Positions 1 to 9,010 are shown, counted from the stretch's first letter. The stretch is 45,474 nucleotides of DNA from Gemmatimonadota bacterium (GCA_015664885.1 DQPL01000046.1:1-45474), one strand, 5' to 3'. Notes: generated from the sequence alone by a model not told the origin. A program made the numbers and translations.

Positions 1-238
1 CCTCCGAGATCGAGATCACCTTCCCGTGGCCGGGGGCCACGACCGCGCCGGCGTCTTCCGGAAGCACGGGCGTCGGGTCCCGAAAGAACCAGAGCGTGAA
101 GAGCGACAGGACCGAGAGCAGCGCGGCAACGCCTCGTAACCATGGCCCACCGATACTTGCTGCGACTCCGACCCACGCGAGGCCCGCCAAGAGCACCCCG
201 ATGGCCACGAACGGGTACCCTTCGCGGGCAAAACTCAC
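1..238 (-). CDS. psd: phosphatidylserine decarboxylase proenzyme, N-terminal part (runs off the window)
   Basis: Converts phosphatidylserine to phosphatidylethanolamine at the inner membrane. Only the first 79 codons are in the window. Reading from a GTG at 238, the protein begins with a hydrophobic stretch (about residues 10-55), typical of the short archaeal/Gram-positive type Psd. It is followed by WFFRDPTP and then PGHGKV, which match the FFRDPxR and PxDGKV blocks of the family, although the Asp of PADGKV is His here. The start overlaps the purC stop as GTGA, so it is probably translated from the same mRNA. The catalytic Gly-Ser processing site lies outside the window. Family call is good; subtype is inference. 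Confidence 0.8.
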   Translation of the reverse strand, partial: MSFAREGYPFVAIGVLLAGLAWVGVAASIGGPWLRGVAALLSVLSLFTLWFFRDPTPVLPEDAGAVVAPGHGKVISISE

Positions 239-1182
239 CGATCGGTCCCGAACAGCGGAGGTCGGTAGTCAGCCAGCTCAATGCCGGTCAGGCGGTGGAA
301 CACGTCTTGGTAGCGGTCGCTGGTGGCTGCCACGACGGTATCCGGCAGGTCCGGCGCCGGCGGGCTCTTGTTCCAGCCCTGCAGCTCATCGAGCCAGTCG
401 CGCACGGGCTGCTTGTCCAGCGACGGCTGTCCGCGGCCGACCGAGTAGCTTTCTTTGGGCCAGAAGCGAGAGGAATCCGGCGTCAACACCTCGTCGATCA
501 GCAGCAGCTCTCCGGCGGCGTCGAAGCCGAACTCGAACTTCGTGTCGGCGAGGATGATGCCGCGGATGTCCGCGACACCCCGCCCGTATCCGTAGATGTC
601 GAGGGACAAGTCACGCAACCGGTCGGCCAGCTCTGTGCCCAGCAGCTCCTGGGCCTGGGCGATGGTGATGTTCTCGTCGTGCTCGCCCTGCTCGGCTTTG
701 GTGGCTGGCGAGAAAATCGGCGGGTCGAGCCGCTGGCTCTCCAGAAGACCCTCCGGCAACGGCTCGTTCGCCAGTGTGCCGTTGCTCCGGTATTCCTTCC
801 ATGCCGAGCCGGTGATGTGGCCGCGCACCACACACTCTACGAGTACTGGTTGCGTGCGCGTGACCAGCATCGCCCGCCGCGCCCATGTTTCTCGGCTCGT
901 GGCGAGATCCGGATGACGCGCGATGATCGCGTCGGGGTCGACAGCGATGAGGTGGTGCGCGAGGCGGTCCTCCAGCTGTTCGAGCCACCACGCGGTAACC
1001 AGCGTGAGCACTTCGCCTTTGTGCGGGATGGGCTGGCCCAAGATGACGTCGAACGCTGAAATGCGGTCGCTGGCGACCATCAGGAGCGTGCGGGCGTCGA
1101 CCTCATACACGTCTCTTACCTTGCCGCTGTGCAGCAGTAGCAGGTTTAGTTCGGAGTCCTGCTGCGAGCCTTCGTCAGACAT
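235..1182 (-). CDS. purC: phosphoribosylaminoimidazole-succinocarboxamide synthase (SAICAR synthetase)
   Basis: Joins CAIR and aspartate, using ATP, to make SAICAR in purine synthesis. The 315-residue protein starts MSDEGSQQ and shows SGKVRDVYE and ASDRISAFD in the ATP-binding N-terminal half. Further on are ILADTKFEFG and LIDEVLTPDSSRFWP, the conserved substrate-site blocks. This is the longer (about 300 aa) form rather than the about 240 aa enterobacterial form. The ATG at 1182 is chosen because it overlaps the end of purB by 8 bases and sits just before the conserved start; an upstream extension in the same frame would lie wholly inside purB. It follows purB, the next enzyme of the pathway, in one transcription unit. 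Confidence 0.95.
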   Translation of the reverse strand: MSDEGSQQDSELNLLLLHSGKVRDVYEVDARTLLMVASDRISAFDVILGQPIPHKGEVLTLVTAWWLEQLEDRLAHHLIAVDPDAIIARHPDLATSRETWARRAMLVTRTQPVLVECVVRGHITGSAWKEYRSNGTLANEPLPEGLLESQRLDPPIFSPATKAEQGEHDENITIAQAQELLGTELADRLRDLSLDIYGYGRGVADIRGIILADTKFEFGFDAAGELLLIDEVLTPDSSRFWPKESYSVGRGQPSLDKQPVRDWLDELQGWNKSPPAPDLPDTVVAATSDRYQDVFHRLTGIELADYRPPLFGTDR

Positions 1183-2617
1183 GGAGCTCGGCCTTCTGAA
1201 GCTGCTGCGCTTCCTGCGAGAGGCGTTCCAACACGGGGGCCACCGTTGTGTCGAGGAATCGTGCGACCTGTTCGGGCGCCCGCCCCACGAACCGCACGGG
1301 ATCAACGAGCGCCTGCAGCTCATCTTCGTCGAGCCCGAAGGCCTCGTCTCCCGAGATCCGCGCCAGAAGGTCGGCCTGTGCGCCGCCCTCCTTCATGCGG
1401 GCTGCTGCGGCCATCGAATGCTTGCGAATCCGCTCGTGAAGCTCCTGCCGGTCGCCCCCGCGTGACGTGGCTTGCATCAAAATTGTCTCGGTTGCCATGA
1501 AAGGAAGGTGTTCAGCGAGATTGCGGCGCACGACTTCCGGATTCACGATCAGACCCGTGGCGACGTTCTCGGCGAGCACGAGGCAACCGTCGAGGGTCAG
1601 AAACGCGTCCGGCACCGACAGTCGCCGGTTGGCCGAGTCGTCGAGCGTGCGTTCGAGCCATTGCGTGGCCGCGGTGAATGCCGGGTCCTGCGCGAGCACG
1701 ATGACGTGGCGGGCTAGAGCGCACATACGTTCGGCGCGCATGGGGTTGCGCTTGTACGGCATCGCGGACGATCCGATTTGCTCGGACTCGAACGGCTCCT
1801 CTACTTCACGCAAGTGCGCGAGAATCCGCCAGTCGTTTCCCATCTTGGAGAGTGAAGCTCCGACCCCTGCGAGCGATGCCTGTACCGCGAAGTCGACCTT
1901 TCGTGGATACGTCTGGCCGGTCACTGCATATGTGCTCTCGAAGCTCATGCGCTGGCCCACCGCTCGGTCGAGTGCGTCGACCTTGTCGTGTGCCCCCTCG
2001 AACAGCTCCAGGAAGGAAGCCTGCGTGCCTGTCGTGCCACGCACGCCACGGAAGCGCAGAGCGTCGATACGATGATCGAGCTCTTCGATGTCGAGCAGCA
2101 GGTCCTGAATCCAGAGCGTGGCGCGCTTGCCCACGGTCGTCGGCTGAGCCGGCTGGAGGTGCGTGTATGACAACGTGGCCATAGACGCGTGTTCCCGAGC
2201 GAAGTCCGCGAGTGCCGCAACGCAACGAACGAGCCGCTTGCGGATCAGACCCAGAGCCTCCCGGTGAAGGATTAGATCGGTGTTGTCCCCAATGAAGGCA
2301 CTGGTGGCGCCCAGATGGATGATGCCCTTGGCCTCCGGCGCGTCGTCCCCGAAGAGGTGCACGTGCGCCATGACGTCGTGACGGAAGCGCCGTTCGTACT
2401 CGGCCGCGCGCTCCAGGTCGAGCGAATCCAGCGAGGCGCGCATCTGCTCGAGCGCGGTGTCCGAAATGTCGATCCCGAGCTCGGCCTCCGATTCCGCTAA
2501 TGCCAGCCAGAGCCGGCGCCAGGTCCCGAAGCGTTTTCGCGGCGAGAAGATCTGCTGCATCTCACGCGACGCATATCGCTCGGAGAGAGGGTGGGAATAT
2601 CGGTCGTGCGATGTCAT
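1175..2617 (-). CDS. purB: adenylosuccinate lyase
   Basis: Cleaves SAICAR to AICAR plus fumarate, and adenylosuccinate to AMP plus fumarate, so it acts twice in purine synthesis. 480 residues, the normal length. Visible family blocks are GIIHLGATSAFIGDN (about 98-112), the catalytic-His block YTHLQPAQPTT (His153) and the fumarase/aspartase signature around SSAMPYKRNP (283-292). The ATG at 2617 begins MTSHDRYSHPLSERYAS, the usual N-terminus; the open frame upstream lies within degP and is ignored. It begins only 2 bases after the degP stop and overlaps purC at its end, so it is probably co-transcribed with both. Confidence 0.96.
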   Translation of the reverse strand: MTSHDRYSHPLSERYASREMQQIFSPRKRFGTWRRLWLALAESEAELGIDISDTALEQMRASLDSLDLERAAEYERRFRHDVMAHVHLFGDDAPEAKGIIHLGATSAFIGDNTDLILHREALGLIRKRLVRCVAALADFAREHASMATLSYTHLQPAQPTTVGKRATLWIQDLLLDIEELDHRIDALRFRGVRGTTGTQASFLELFEGAHDKVDALDRAVGQRMSFESTYAVTGQTYPRKVDFAVQASLAGVGASLSKMGNDWRILAHLREVEEPFESEQIGSSAMPYKRNPMRAERMCALARHVIVLAQDPAFTAATQWLERTLDDSANRRLSVPDAFLTLDGCLVLAENVATGLIVNPEVVRRNLAEHLPFMATETILMQATSRGGDRQELHERIRKHSMAAAARMKEGGAQADLLARISGDEAFGLDEDELQALVDPVRFVGRAPEQVARFLDTTVAPVLERLSQEAQQLQKAELHV

Positions 2618-2619
2618 GT

Positions 2620-4098
2620 TCACCGTCTCCAGTAGAACTCGCGCACGTATCGGCCTCCGTCGTGCTCGAAGATGATCGCGACGCGACCGGTCCCGCGGAC
2701 TGCCTCGAAGGCCTGTGCGGTTTCGTCCGCAGTGCGGACACGCATGCGGTTGATCTGCAAGATCACGTCGTTCTCGCGCAGTCCGAGCTGCTCGGACAAG
2801 CGATCGGAGATGGCGGTCACCAGCGCGCCTGACTCGCTCACGAGATCTCGCTCTGCCTGGATCTGCGGTGTCACCGAAATGAGCTGAATGTCGCGTAACA
2901 CGGTCACGCGCTCTGCGGTCACGGATGGATACGATATCGTTTCCAGCGAGACCGGTCGGTTCTGGCCTTCCACGTTCAGCGTGAGGCGGTCTCCTGCCCG
3001 GAGATCGAGCAATACACCCTCGAAGTCCAGGGGCCCCGTGAGCGTGCGCCCGTTCGCGGTGAGCAATCGGTCCCCAGGCTCGAGCCCGGCGACACCTCCC
3101 GGCGAGCCGTCGACGACGCGCGAGATTCGAACGCCGTGTGTGCGCCCCCATTGGTCTGCATCGAGAGGCTCGACCTCGATGCCCACCCAGGCGCGGATCA
3201 CCTCTCCGGTGCGCACGAGGTCATCCGCGATGCGCATGGCGCGGTCGATCGGGATCGCAAACCCGAGCCCTTCGCTTCCACCGCTGCGTGAAATGATGGA
3301 TGCGTTGATGCCGATCACCTCTCCCGCGGCGTTTACCAAAGGACCGCCTGAATTGCCTGGATTGATCGAAGCGTCTGTCTGGATCATGCCGAAGTAGAAG
3401 CTGGCGTCCTCCGAGGAGGGGACGATGTTGCGACCCGCCGCCGAGATCACTCCGGCCGTCACGGTCGGCTTGGTATCGGAGGCGTAGTTACCGAGAGGGT
3501 TCCCGATCGCGAGTGCCCATTCCCCGATCATGAGCCCCTCGACGGTGCCGATAGGGGCGGACGGCAGATTCTCACCTACGATGCGCAGTACGGCAATGTC
3601 GGACACCGGGTCGCTGCCGATCACCGTGGCGTCGAAGTCGCGCCCACCCGGCAGGGTGACTCGGATCTGGTCCGCTCCGGTGATCACGTGGTCGTTGGTG
3701 AGCACTATGCCGTCGCTGCGCACGATCACACCGGAGCCGAAGCCCGCGCTGCGCTGCAGTGGAGGCATGAAGAGACGCTCATAGCGCGTCCGGGCCGGAA
3801 CCCGCTGAGTGCGGATCACGCTGATGCTGACAACGGCCGGAGCAACTCGCTGCGCGGCGCGAACGATCGCTGTTGTCCGGCTCTGCTCCAGCTCGCCGGC
3901 TACCCCGCGAGGACGCTCCTGCACGGCGGGTGCGGCGCCGAGCGAGGCGTTTTTGGCCGGAGCGAGGTCTGCGGACGCGGAGGGTTGCTCGTCCTGCGTG
4001 GTGGACGCGGCGGCGTCAGCCAACTCCTGTGAGCACGCAGAAGCGCACACCAGAGCGGCCAAGAGGCCAATCGCGGCGACGCGTCTTCTATCCGTCAT
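2620..4098 (-). CDS. DegP/HtrA-type periplasmic serine protease with two PDZ domains
   Basis: Envelope protease/chaperone of the HtrA family. The 492-residue protein has an N-terminal secretion signal (hydrophobic about 8-22, ending in CASAC, possibly but not canonically a lipobox). A low-complexity Ala/Pro linker follows, then a trypsin-like domain with the complete triad His137 (LTNDHVI), Asp167 (PVSDIAVL) and Ser250 (INPGNSGGPL). Two PDZ-like domains occupy about 300-390 and 400-490. It sits between a sugar-phosphate enzyme gene and the purine genes, which is a co-expression arrangement rather than a pathway link. Which HtrA paralogue (DegP, DegQ, DegS) it corresponds to cannot be told from sequence alone. 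Confidence 0.92.
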   Translation of the reverse strand: MTDRRRVAAIGLLAALVCASACSQELADAAASTTQDEQPSASADLAPAKNASLGAAPAVQERPRGVAGELEQSRTTAIVRAAQRVAPAVVSISVIRTQRVPARTRYERLFMPPLQRSAGFGSGVIVRSDGIVLTNDHVITGADQIRVTLPGGRDFDATVIGSDPVSDIAVLRIVGENLPSAPIGTVEGLMIGEWALAIGNPLGNYASDTKPTVTAGVISAAGRNIVPSSEDASFYFGMIQTDASINPGNSGGPLVNAAGEVIGINASIISRSGGSEGLGFAIPIDRAMRIADDLVRTGEVIRAWVGIEVEPLDADQWGRTHGVRISRVVDGSPGGVAGLEPGDRLLTANGRTLTGPLDFEGVLLDLRAGDRLTLNVEGQNRPVSLETISYPSVTAERVTVLRDIQLISVTPQIQAERDLVSESGALVTAISDRLSEQLGLRENDVILQINRMRVRTADETAQAFEAVRGTGRVAIIFEHDGGRYVREFYWRR

Positions 4099-4132
4099 GC
4101 TAAACGCGTGATCGGAACGGTGGACAAGGCGC

Positions 4133-4789
4133 TCAGATTTCCGCGCCCAACTTGTTCCAATCCGCCAGGAATCCTTCGAGGCCGCGGTCGGTCAGCGGGT
4201 GCTTGCTGAGTTGCCACAGAACCTTGGGGGGCATGGTGCAACAGTCCGCGCCAAGCATCATGGACTCCACCACATGCACCGGGTGGCGAATCGAAGCGGC
4301 CAGGATCTGCGTCTCGTACCCGTAGGTGTCGTACACCTGACGGATCTGATGGATGAGGTCCATGCCTTCCCCCGATATGTCGTCGATCCGGCCCACGAAC
4401 GGAGACACGTACGTCGCGCCGGCTTTGGCGGCCAACAGTGCCTGCGAGACGGAGAAACAGAGCGTCACGTTGGTGGAGAATCCTTCGGAGCGAAGGTCGC
4501 GACAGGCCTTCAGCCCGTCCTCGGTGAGCGGCACTTTGACCACCGCGTTCTCGTGGATGGCCGCCAACTTCCGTCCTTCCACGACCATGGTTTCGCGGTC
4601 GGTTGCCACGACCTCGAGGCTGATCGGGCCGTCCACGATCTCGCAGATCTTCAGGTAGATCTCCTTGGGGTCCCGGTCGCCCGCGACTTTCGAGATGAGT
4701 GACGGATTCGTCGTGATGCCGTCGACGAGGCCGGCGTCTGCTGCGCGGCGGATCTCGTCCAGGTCGGCAGTGTCCAGGAAGATCTTCAT
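4133..4789 (-). CDS. transaldolase / fructose-6-phosphate aldolase-like protein (short MipB type)
   Basis: Class I aldolase acting on sugar phosphates in or beside the pentose phosphate pathway. The 218-residue length and opening [13 protein letters not shown] are typical of the short transaldolase/FSA subfamily. The block GITTNPSLI (25-33) and the Schiff-base lysine Lys85 in VVKVPLT are present. Later blocks STNVTLCFS and SPFVGRIDD (phosphate site) are also intact. The ATG at 4789 overlaps the truA stop as ATGA, which supports this start. Whether it is a true transaldolase or an F6P aldolase needs assay; subfamily members of both activities share these motifs. Confidence 0.9.
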   Translation of the reverse strand: MKIFLDTADLDEIRRAADAGLVDGITTNPSLISKVAGDRDPKEIYLKICEIVDGPISLEVVATDRETMVVEGRKLAAIHENAVVKVPLTEDGLKACRDLRSEGFSTNVTLCFSVSQALLAAKAGATYVSPFVGRIDDISGEGMDLIHQIRQVYDTYGYETQILAASIRHPVHVVESMMLGADCCTMPPKVLWQLSKHPLTDRGLEGFLADWNKLGAEI

Positions 4790-5601
4790 GCGGTGGCGGT
4801 GCTCCGTGAAGGTGAGGCCGGCGTCTCATCGGCCAGCGGGGCGCTCTCCGGGTACTCCACCCGCGCGAGGAAGAGCCCTTCCGGCGGCGCGGGTGGCGAC
4901 GTGGTCAGCTCCGCGTGGCCCGAGAGCAGCGCGGCGATGTCCTCGCTCGCTCGGCGGTGGCGCGCGATGTCGATCATGGTGCCGACCAGGTAGCGCACCA
5001 TGTGGTGCAGGTAGCGGTCCGCCGTGATGTCGAACCGCACGCCCAGATCCCAATCGGTCCATGCGGCCTTCGCCACTTCGCACTGGTATCCGCGTTCCGG
5101 CTGCCCCGATTTGGCAAAGGCCTCGAACGAGTGTTTGCCAAGGATGTGCGCAGCCCCAGCGGCCAATGATTCCGCGTCGAGTAGCTCGCAGAGCGCCCAG
5201 CACTGTCCTCGTTGGAAGGGAGACCGGGCCTGCTCATCGATACCCACGCGATAGGTGTACGTCCTGGCGATGGCGTCGTACCGAGGATGAAAATCGGGCG
5301 GCGCTTGGCGTACCGACTCGATCCAGATCTCCCGCGGCAGCGTCGCATTCAACGCCTTCAAGAGTCTTGCGGAAGTCCAACGCTCCGGCATGTCGACCGA
5401 GGCGACTTGTCCGGTGGCGTGCACGCCCGTGTCGGTGCGGCCTGCGCCGATGACCGTGCGGGGAGAACCCGCCAGTTGGGTGAGAGCAGCTTGCAGGTCG
5501 CCTTGAACGGTCCGCTGCTGGGGCTGGTACTGCCATCCGTGGAACGCTGAGCCGTCGTAGTGAACGGTGAGCTGCAATCGGTTCGTCTCGGGGGCTTCCA
5601 C
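4786..5601 (-). CDS. truA: tRNA pseudouridine(38-40) synthase TruA
   Basis: Isomerises uridines 38-40 in the anticodon arm of tRNAs. The 271-residue protein has the TruA opening [17 protein letters not shown] and the catalytic Asp57 in [10 protein letters not shown]. Later blocks [15 protein letters not shown] and [13 protein letters not shown]-like sequence ([13 protein letters not shown]) are clear. It starts with GTG at 5601 and is the first gene of a minus-strand run truA, transaldolase, degP, purB, purC, psd. The C-terminal about 25 residues after LARVEYPE are low-complexity and unlikely to be functional. A divergent intergenic region of 149 bases separates it from trpD. Confidence 0.95.
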   Translation of the reverse strand: MEAPETNRLQLTVHYDGSAFHGWQYQPQQRTVQGDLQAALTQLAGSPRTVIGAGRTDTGVHATGQVASVDMPERWTSARLLKALNATLPREIWIESVRQAPPDFHPRYDAIARTYTYRVGIDEQARSPFQRGQCWALCELLDAESLAAGAAHILGKHSFEAFAKSGQPERGYQCEVAKAAWTDWDLGVRFDITADRYLHHMVRYLVGTMIDIARHRRASEDIAALLSGHAELTTSPPAPPEGLFLARVEYPESAPLADETPASPSRSTATA

Positions 5602-5750
5602 CGCGAAAAGTTAGATTGGTGGAGGCGGATGTCAAGCGAGGCCGACAGGGCGTCGATTGGCCGAAAAACGGCTCGGAGCTTAGGATTTCTGCCTACGGGC
5701 GGCGGTTCGCGCTCCCCTTCCGAGCGCCTTCGAGAATCTGGAGTGTGCGT
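5602..5750. other. divergent intergenic region between truA and trpD
   Basis: 149 bases that must hold the promoters of the truA operon (minus) and of trpD (plus). I see a small hairpin GCCG-AAAAA-CGGC near 5662-5674, but no tryptophan-rich leader peptide and no run of U, so no trp attenuator can be claimed. A GGAG at 5740-5743 stands 7 bases before the trpD GTG and is a plausible ribosome site. Confidence 0.5.
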
Positions 5751-6794
5751 GTGTCCGACCAGCCCCATGACCTGGACTTGAAGGGACTCATCGCCAAGGT
5801 CGTGCAGGGCGTTCACCTGAGCGCCGAGGAAGCCGAGGGCGCGTTCGACCTCTTCATGGCGGGCTCGGCCTCCGAGGTGGAAATGGCGGGCCTGCTCGTC
5901 GGTCTCCGAGCCAAGGGCCTCCAGCCGGCGGAGGTCGCTGGAGGCATTCGCGCGCTCAGGAAGGCCATGGTGCCGGTGTCGTCGTCCGACCCCTCCACAC
6001 TCGTGGACACAGCCGGCACAGGTGGCGGAGAGGTCACGACGTTCAACATCTCCACGGCGGCGGCGCTCGTAGCGGCCGGTGCAGGTGTGCCGATGGCCAA
6101 GCACGGGAACCGCTCGTTCACCTCACGATGTGGTAGTGCTGACGTACTCGAGGCACTGGGGGTCAAGATCGACCTCACGCCTCAGCAGATGGGGGAGGTG
6201 CTCTCCGAGGTGGGGATCGTCTTCATGTTCGCCCCGCTGTTGCACCCGGCCATGCGGCACGTCGGACCCGTCCGTCGCGCGCTCGGCACTACCACGGTCA
6301 TGAACATCCTTGGTCCGCTCACGAACCCCGCGGGCGCCCAACGCCAGGTCTTCGGTGTCGCGGACCCGGAGCTCATCGATCTCGTCGCCGACTCTCTGCA
6401 GGAGCTCGGCCATATTCGGGCGCTGGTCGTACATGGGGAGCCGGGTATGGACGAGATCAGCCCCTCGGGCGCAACGAGCGTCGCTCAGCTCACCGAGGCC
6501 GGTCTCACCCGTTTCGAGGTCACGCCCGAGGCGCTGGGCCTCGAAACTGCCGACCTGGCCTCGCTTGCCGGTGGAGAGCCGTCGCAGAATGCCGAAACGA
6601 TTGAACGAGTTCTGGGCGGCGAACAGGGTGGGGCCAGAACCGCGGTCGTGCTGAATGCGGCGGGAGCCATTTTCGTGGCAGGTTCGGTCGAATCCCTCGA
6701 CGCCGGGGTCCGCGTGGCCGAATCCAGCATCGACGATGGGCGTGCAACCCAGGCCCTGGATCGACTCAAGGCGGCCACTCAGGCGCGGAGCTGA
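5751..6794 (+). CDS. trpD: anthranilate phosphoribosyltransferase
   Basis: Transfers phosphoribose from PRPP to anthranilate, the second committed step of tryptophan synthesis. With the GTG start at 5751 the protein is 347 residues, the family norm. The PRPP-binding block DTAGTGGGEVTTFNIST, the anthranilate block KHGNRSFTSRCGSADVLEALG-like (KHGNR followed by CGSADVLEALG) and NILGPLTNPA are all present. The frame stays open upstream to 5616, but that part has no family character and the GGAG at 5740 favours the GTG. It stands alone on its side of lexA: the next trp genes resume at 7504. Confidence 0.95.
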   Translation: MSDQPHDLDLKGLIAKVVQGVHLSAEEAEGAFDLFMAGSASEVEMAGLLVGLRAKGLQPAEVAGGIRALRKAMVPVSSSDPSTLVDTAGTGGGEVTTFNISTAAALVAAGAGVPMAKHGNRSFTSRCGSADVLEALGVKIDLTPQQMGEVLSEVGIVFMFAPLLHPAMRHVGPVRRALGTTTVMNILGPLTNPAGAQRQVFGVADPELIDLVADSLQELGHIRALVVHGEPGMDEISPSGATSVAQLTEAGLTRFEVTPEALGLETADLASLAGGEPSQNAETIERVLGGEQGGARTAVVLNAAGAIFVAGSVESLDAGVRVAESSIDDGRATQALDRLKAATQARS

Positions 6795-6834
6795 GCCCCC
6801 CGCGCGGCATGGGCCGGCCCGGGCGGCTCGGCCG

Positions 6835-7443
6835 TCAGTACTTGCGGATGACTCCCACTACCACGCCTTGCACCCGAACATCGGTAGCATCGACGACGAT
6901 GGGCTCCATGGTGGGGTTCGCTGGCTGCAACCGTATCCGTCCGCCGGGCTCCCGGTAGAGCTTTTTGACCGTCGCCGCTTCGCCCGACACGAGCGCAACG
7001 ACCATTTGCCCGTCCTCCGCCGACTCCTGGGCTTGCACGACGATGTAGTCTCCGTCCCGGATCTGCTCCTCGATCATCGAGTTGCCCTCGACCCGCAGCA
7101 CGTAGTTGTCCTTTCGGCGGCGTACCATGTCCGGAGGCACGGCAAGCGTCTCGTTGTCTTGCACAGCCTCGATGGGCAGGCCCGCCGCGACCGCTCCGAG
7201 TAACGGCAGTTCGATAGAGGGCTCACCCTGGCCGGGTCTCACGAGCTCGATGGAGCGGCTCTCATTGTAGGACTTTCTTATATAGCCCTTGCGCTCCAAA
7301 TTGCTCAGGTGCTCGTGGACCGTCGCGAGCGATGCGTACCCGAAGGACTTCGCGATCTCCTCGAAGCTCGGGGCATAGCCCTGATTGGCGATGAAGTCGC
7401 CGATGTAGTCGAGGATTTCTTTTTGTCGCTTGGTCAGGGGCAT
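6835..7443 (-). CDS. lexA: LexA repressor
   Basis: SOS-response repressor that self-cleaves with activated RecA. From the ATG at 7443 it has 202 residues: a winged helix-turn-helix (about 1-65, MPLTKRQKEILDYIGDFI) and an S24 peptidase domain. The cleavage bond Ala87-Gly88 lies in GAVAAGLPIEA; Ser122 (VEGNSMIEEQI) and Lys160 (AATVKKLY) form the dyad. The recognition region ASLATVHEHLSNLERKGYI looks more like Gram-positive LexA than E. coli LexA, so a GAAC/GTTC-type box is expected. An in-frame ATG at 7458 would add MESKG. The gene lies antisense between trpD and trpC. Its upstream region carries repeated GAAC words (separate entry). Confidence 0.95.
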   Translation of the reverse strand: MPLTKRQKEILDYIGDFIANQGYAPSFEEIAKSFGYASLATVHEHLSNLERKGYIRKSYNESRSIELVRPGQGEPSIELPLLGAVAAGLPIEAVQDNETLAVPPDMVRRRKDNYVLRVEGNSMIEEQIRDGDYIVVQAQESAEDGQMVVALVSGEAATVKKLYREPGGRIRLQPANPTMEPIVVDATDVRVQGVVVGVIRKY

Positions 7444-7466
7444 TCCCTTGCTCTCCATTCCCAGGT

Positions 7467-7502
7467 GAACCCGAACAGGAACCGAAGTAAGGTTACCCGA
7501 AC
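7467..7502 (-). promoter_or_regulatory. candidate LexA operator region: repeated GAAC words upstream of lexA
   Basis: On the plus strand GAAC occurs at 7467, 7473 and 7479 (exact 6-base steps) and again at 7499. GGAACC at 7478-7483 and GGTTACC at 7491-7497 form an imperfect dyad around 7 bases. GAAC/GTTC is the half-site used by Gram-positive and alphaproteobacterial LexA proteins, and LexA normally represses its own gene. The cluster begins about 24 bases upstream of the lexA ATG and ends at the presumed trpC start, so it could affect both genes. The spacing does not equal a known consensus (CGAAC-N4-GTTCG or GTTC-N7-GTTC), so this remains a candidate. Confidence 0.45.
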
Positions 7503-7503
7503 G

Positions 7504-8331
7504 TTGCCCGAAACACAAGATCCTGCCTCGCTTCCTGGCGTCCTCGCGGACATCGTGAGTACCAAGCGCGCGGAGCTGCGGGCGCTTCAGGACCGAGCGC
7601 CCGAGCTCGAAGCCGCGCTCGAGCAGGCGCCTGAAGTGCGCGACTTCCGGGCGGCCATCTCGGTCCCTGGCACGGTTTCTCTGATTGCCGAGTGCAAGCG
7701 GCAGTCCCCAGGCGCCGGGCCGATTCGTCCCGCGCTCGAGCCTGCCGAGCTCACGAGGTCGTATGAGAACTCGGGGGCGGCTGCGCTCAGCGTCCTCACC
7801 GACCAGGAGTACTTCGGGGGCTCCAACCTGGACCTCGTCGAGATCCGGGGTGCGACGGCGATCCCTGTTCTTCGCAAGGACTTCACGCTCGATTCTCTAC
7901 ATGTGATCGAGGCGCGGGGGGTGGGTGCCGACGCGGTTCTGCTCATCGTGCGCATCCTGTCCGACGACGCGCTGCGCGGGCTCTTGAGGCATGCGGAGGC
8001 ACTCGGCATGCACGCTCTCGTCGAAACACACGATGCGTACGACCTGGAGCGCGCCATGGCGGCCGGCGCGAAAATCATCGGGATCAACAACCGAGACCTG
8101 GCGACATTCACCACCGATCTCGAGATGACGCTGAGACTCGTGGAGCAGATCACAGGCGACGCTGTCGTGGTGTCCGAAAGCGGGATTCGCGATGCCGCCG
8201 ACGTGGCACGCCTGGGCCAGGTCGGTGTCGATGCGGTGCTTGTGGGGGAGACCCTGCTCAGGGCTGCAGACCCCGGGGCGGCGGCCGCGGAGTTGTCCCG
8301 GGTCGCCCGCGTGGAGCGTGTCCATGCGTGA
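7504..8331 (+). CDS. trpC: indole-3-glycerol-phosphate synthase
   Basis: Closes the indole ring: CdRP to indole-3-glycerol phosphate. A TTG at 7504 gives 275 residues beginning MPETQDPAS, with the usual first helix LADIVSTKRAEL. The TIM-barrel blocks are present: IAECKRQSPGAG (catalytic Lys), VLTDQEYFGGS, PVLRKDF (catalytic Lys), ALVETHD, GINNRDLATF and VVSESGI. The frame is open further upstream but there it reads antisense to lexA. The GTG at 7555 would cut into the conserved first helix. A weak TAAGG lies about 12 bases before the TTG. trpF follows with an 8-base overlap. Confidence 0.93.
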   Translation: MPETQDPASLPGVLADIVSTKRAELRALQDRAPELEAALEQAPEVRDFRAAISVPGTVSLIAECKRQSPGAGPIRPALEPAELTRSYENSGAAALSVLTDQEYFGGSNLDLVEIRGATAIPVLRKDFTLDSLHVIEARGVGADAVLLIVRILSDDALRGLLRHAEALGMHALVETHDAYDLERAMAAGAKIIGINNRDLATFTTDLEMTLRLVEQITGDAVVVSESGIRDAADVARLGQVGVDAVLVGETLLRAADPGAAAAELSRVARVERVHA

Positions 8332-9010
8332 GACCCCGCTCGTGAAGATCTGCGGCCTCCGGCGCCGGGAAGACGTCGTCATGGCGGACGAGCAGGGCGC
8401 CGACTTTCTGGGCGTCGTAATGACCTCGGGATTCTCGCGCAGCGTCGAGCCGCGAGCCGCCCACGCGTTGATGGACGGCGTGCGCGCCCGACCGGTAGCC
8501 GTGTTGGTCGACGAGTCCGCGGACGAAGCAGAGAGAATGGCCGAGGCATTGGGTGCCCACGTGATTCAGCTGCATGGGCGCGAGCCTCCCGAAGTTCTGG
8601 AATCGCTGGCTCGACGAGGACATTGGTCTCTGTGGAAGGGCGTCCGGGCGCGAACCGTCGACGATGTCGTGGGGGCGCTCGACGAGTATCGCGGCCTTGC
8701 CGACGGGCTGCTGCTCGAGGGATGGAAGGAAGGCGTCGTAGGCGGTGGTGGTGTCCGTCTAGAGCTCGAGCCCGAGCCGGTCCACGAGCACATGTCCGAT
8801 GCTCAATACCTGATACTGGCGGGTGGACTGCCCCCCGCCACAGTACGAGCAGCGGTCGCGCGCTTCCGACCCGACGTGGTCGATGTGTCCTCCGGCGTCG
8901 AGTCCGAGGTCGGGGAGAAGGACCCGGAACTGGTGCACGCGTTCATCTCCGCTGCTCGGTCGGCGAGCTCGGCTGCGGCCCACCCCTCCGAGCAGGAGGC
9001 TCCGCCATGA
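8324..9010 (+). CDS. trpF: phosphoribosylanthranilate isomerase
   Basis: Amadori rearrangement of PRA to CdRP. 228 residues from the ATG at 8324, which overlaps the trpC stop by 8 bases. Family marks are [12 protein letters not shown] at the start (catalytic Cys), [14 protein letters not shown] in the middle and [10 protein letters not shown] ... VDVSSGVES at the end (catalytic Asp and the phosphate loop). The central [19 protein letters not shown] replaces the more usual LLD...GGTGKTFDW block, so this part is divergent. It overlaps trpB as ATGA. Confidence 0.92.
   Translation: MRETPLVKICGLRRREDVVMADEQGADFLGVVMTSGFSRSVEPRAAHALMDGVRARPVAVLVDESADEAERMAEALGAHVIQLHGREPPEVLESLARRGHWSLWKGVRARTVDDVVGALDEYRGLADGLLLEGWKEGVVGGGGVRLELEPEPVHEHMSDAQYLILAGGLPPATVRAAVARFRPDVVDVSSGVESEVGEKDPELVHAFISAARSASSAAAHPSEQEAPP

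Noticed and set aside
142-1059. Long plus-strand open frame opposite purC
   Set aside because: It is the antisense shadow of purC; composition is Arg/Pro/Leu-rich with no family features, while purC is unmistakable.
5602-5750. trp leader/attenuator before trpD
   Set aside because: No short peptide with consecutive Trp codons and no hairpin with a U tract.
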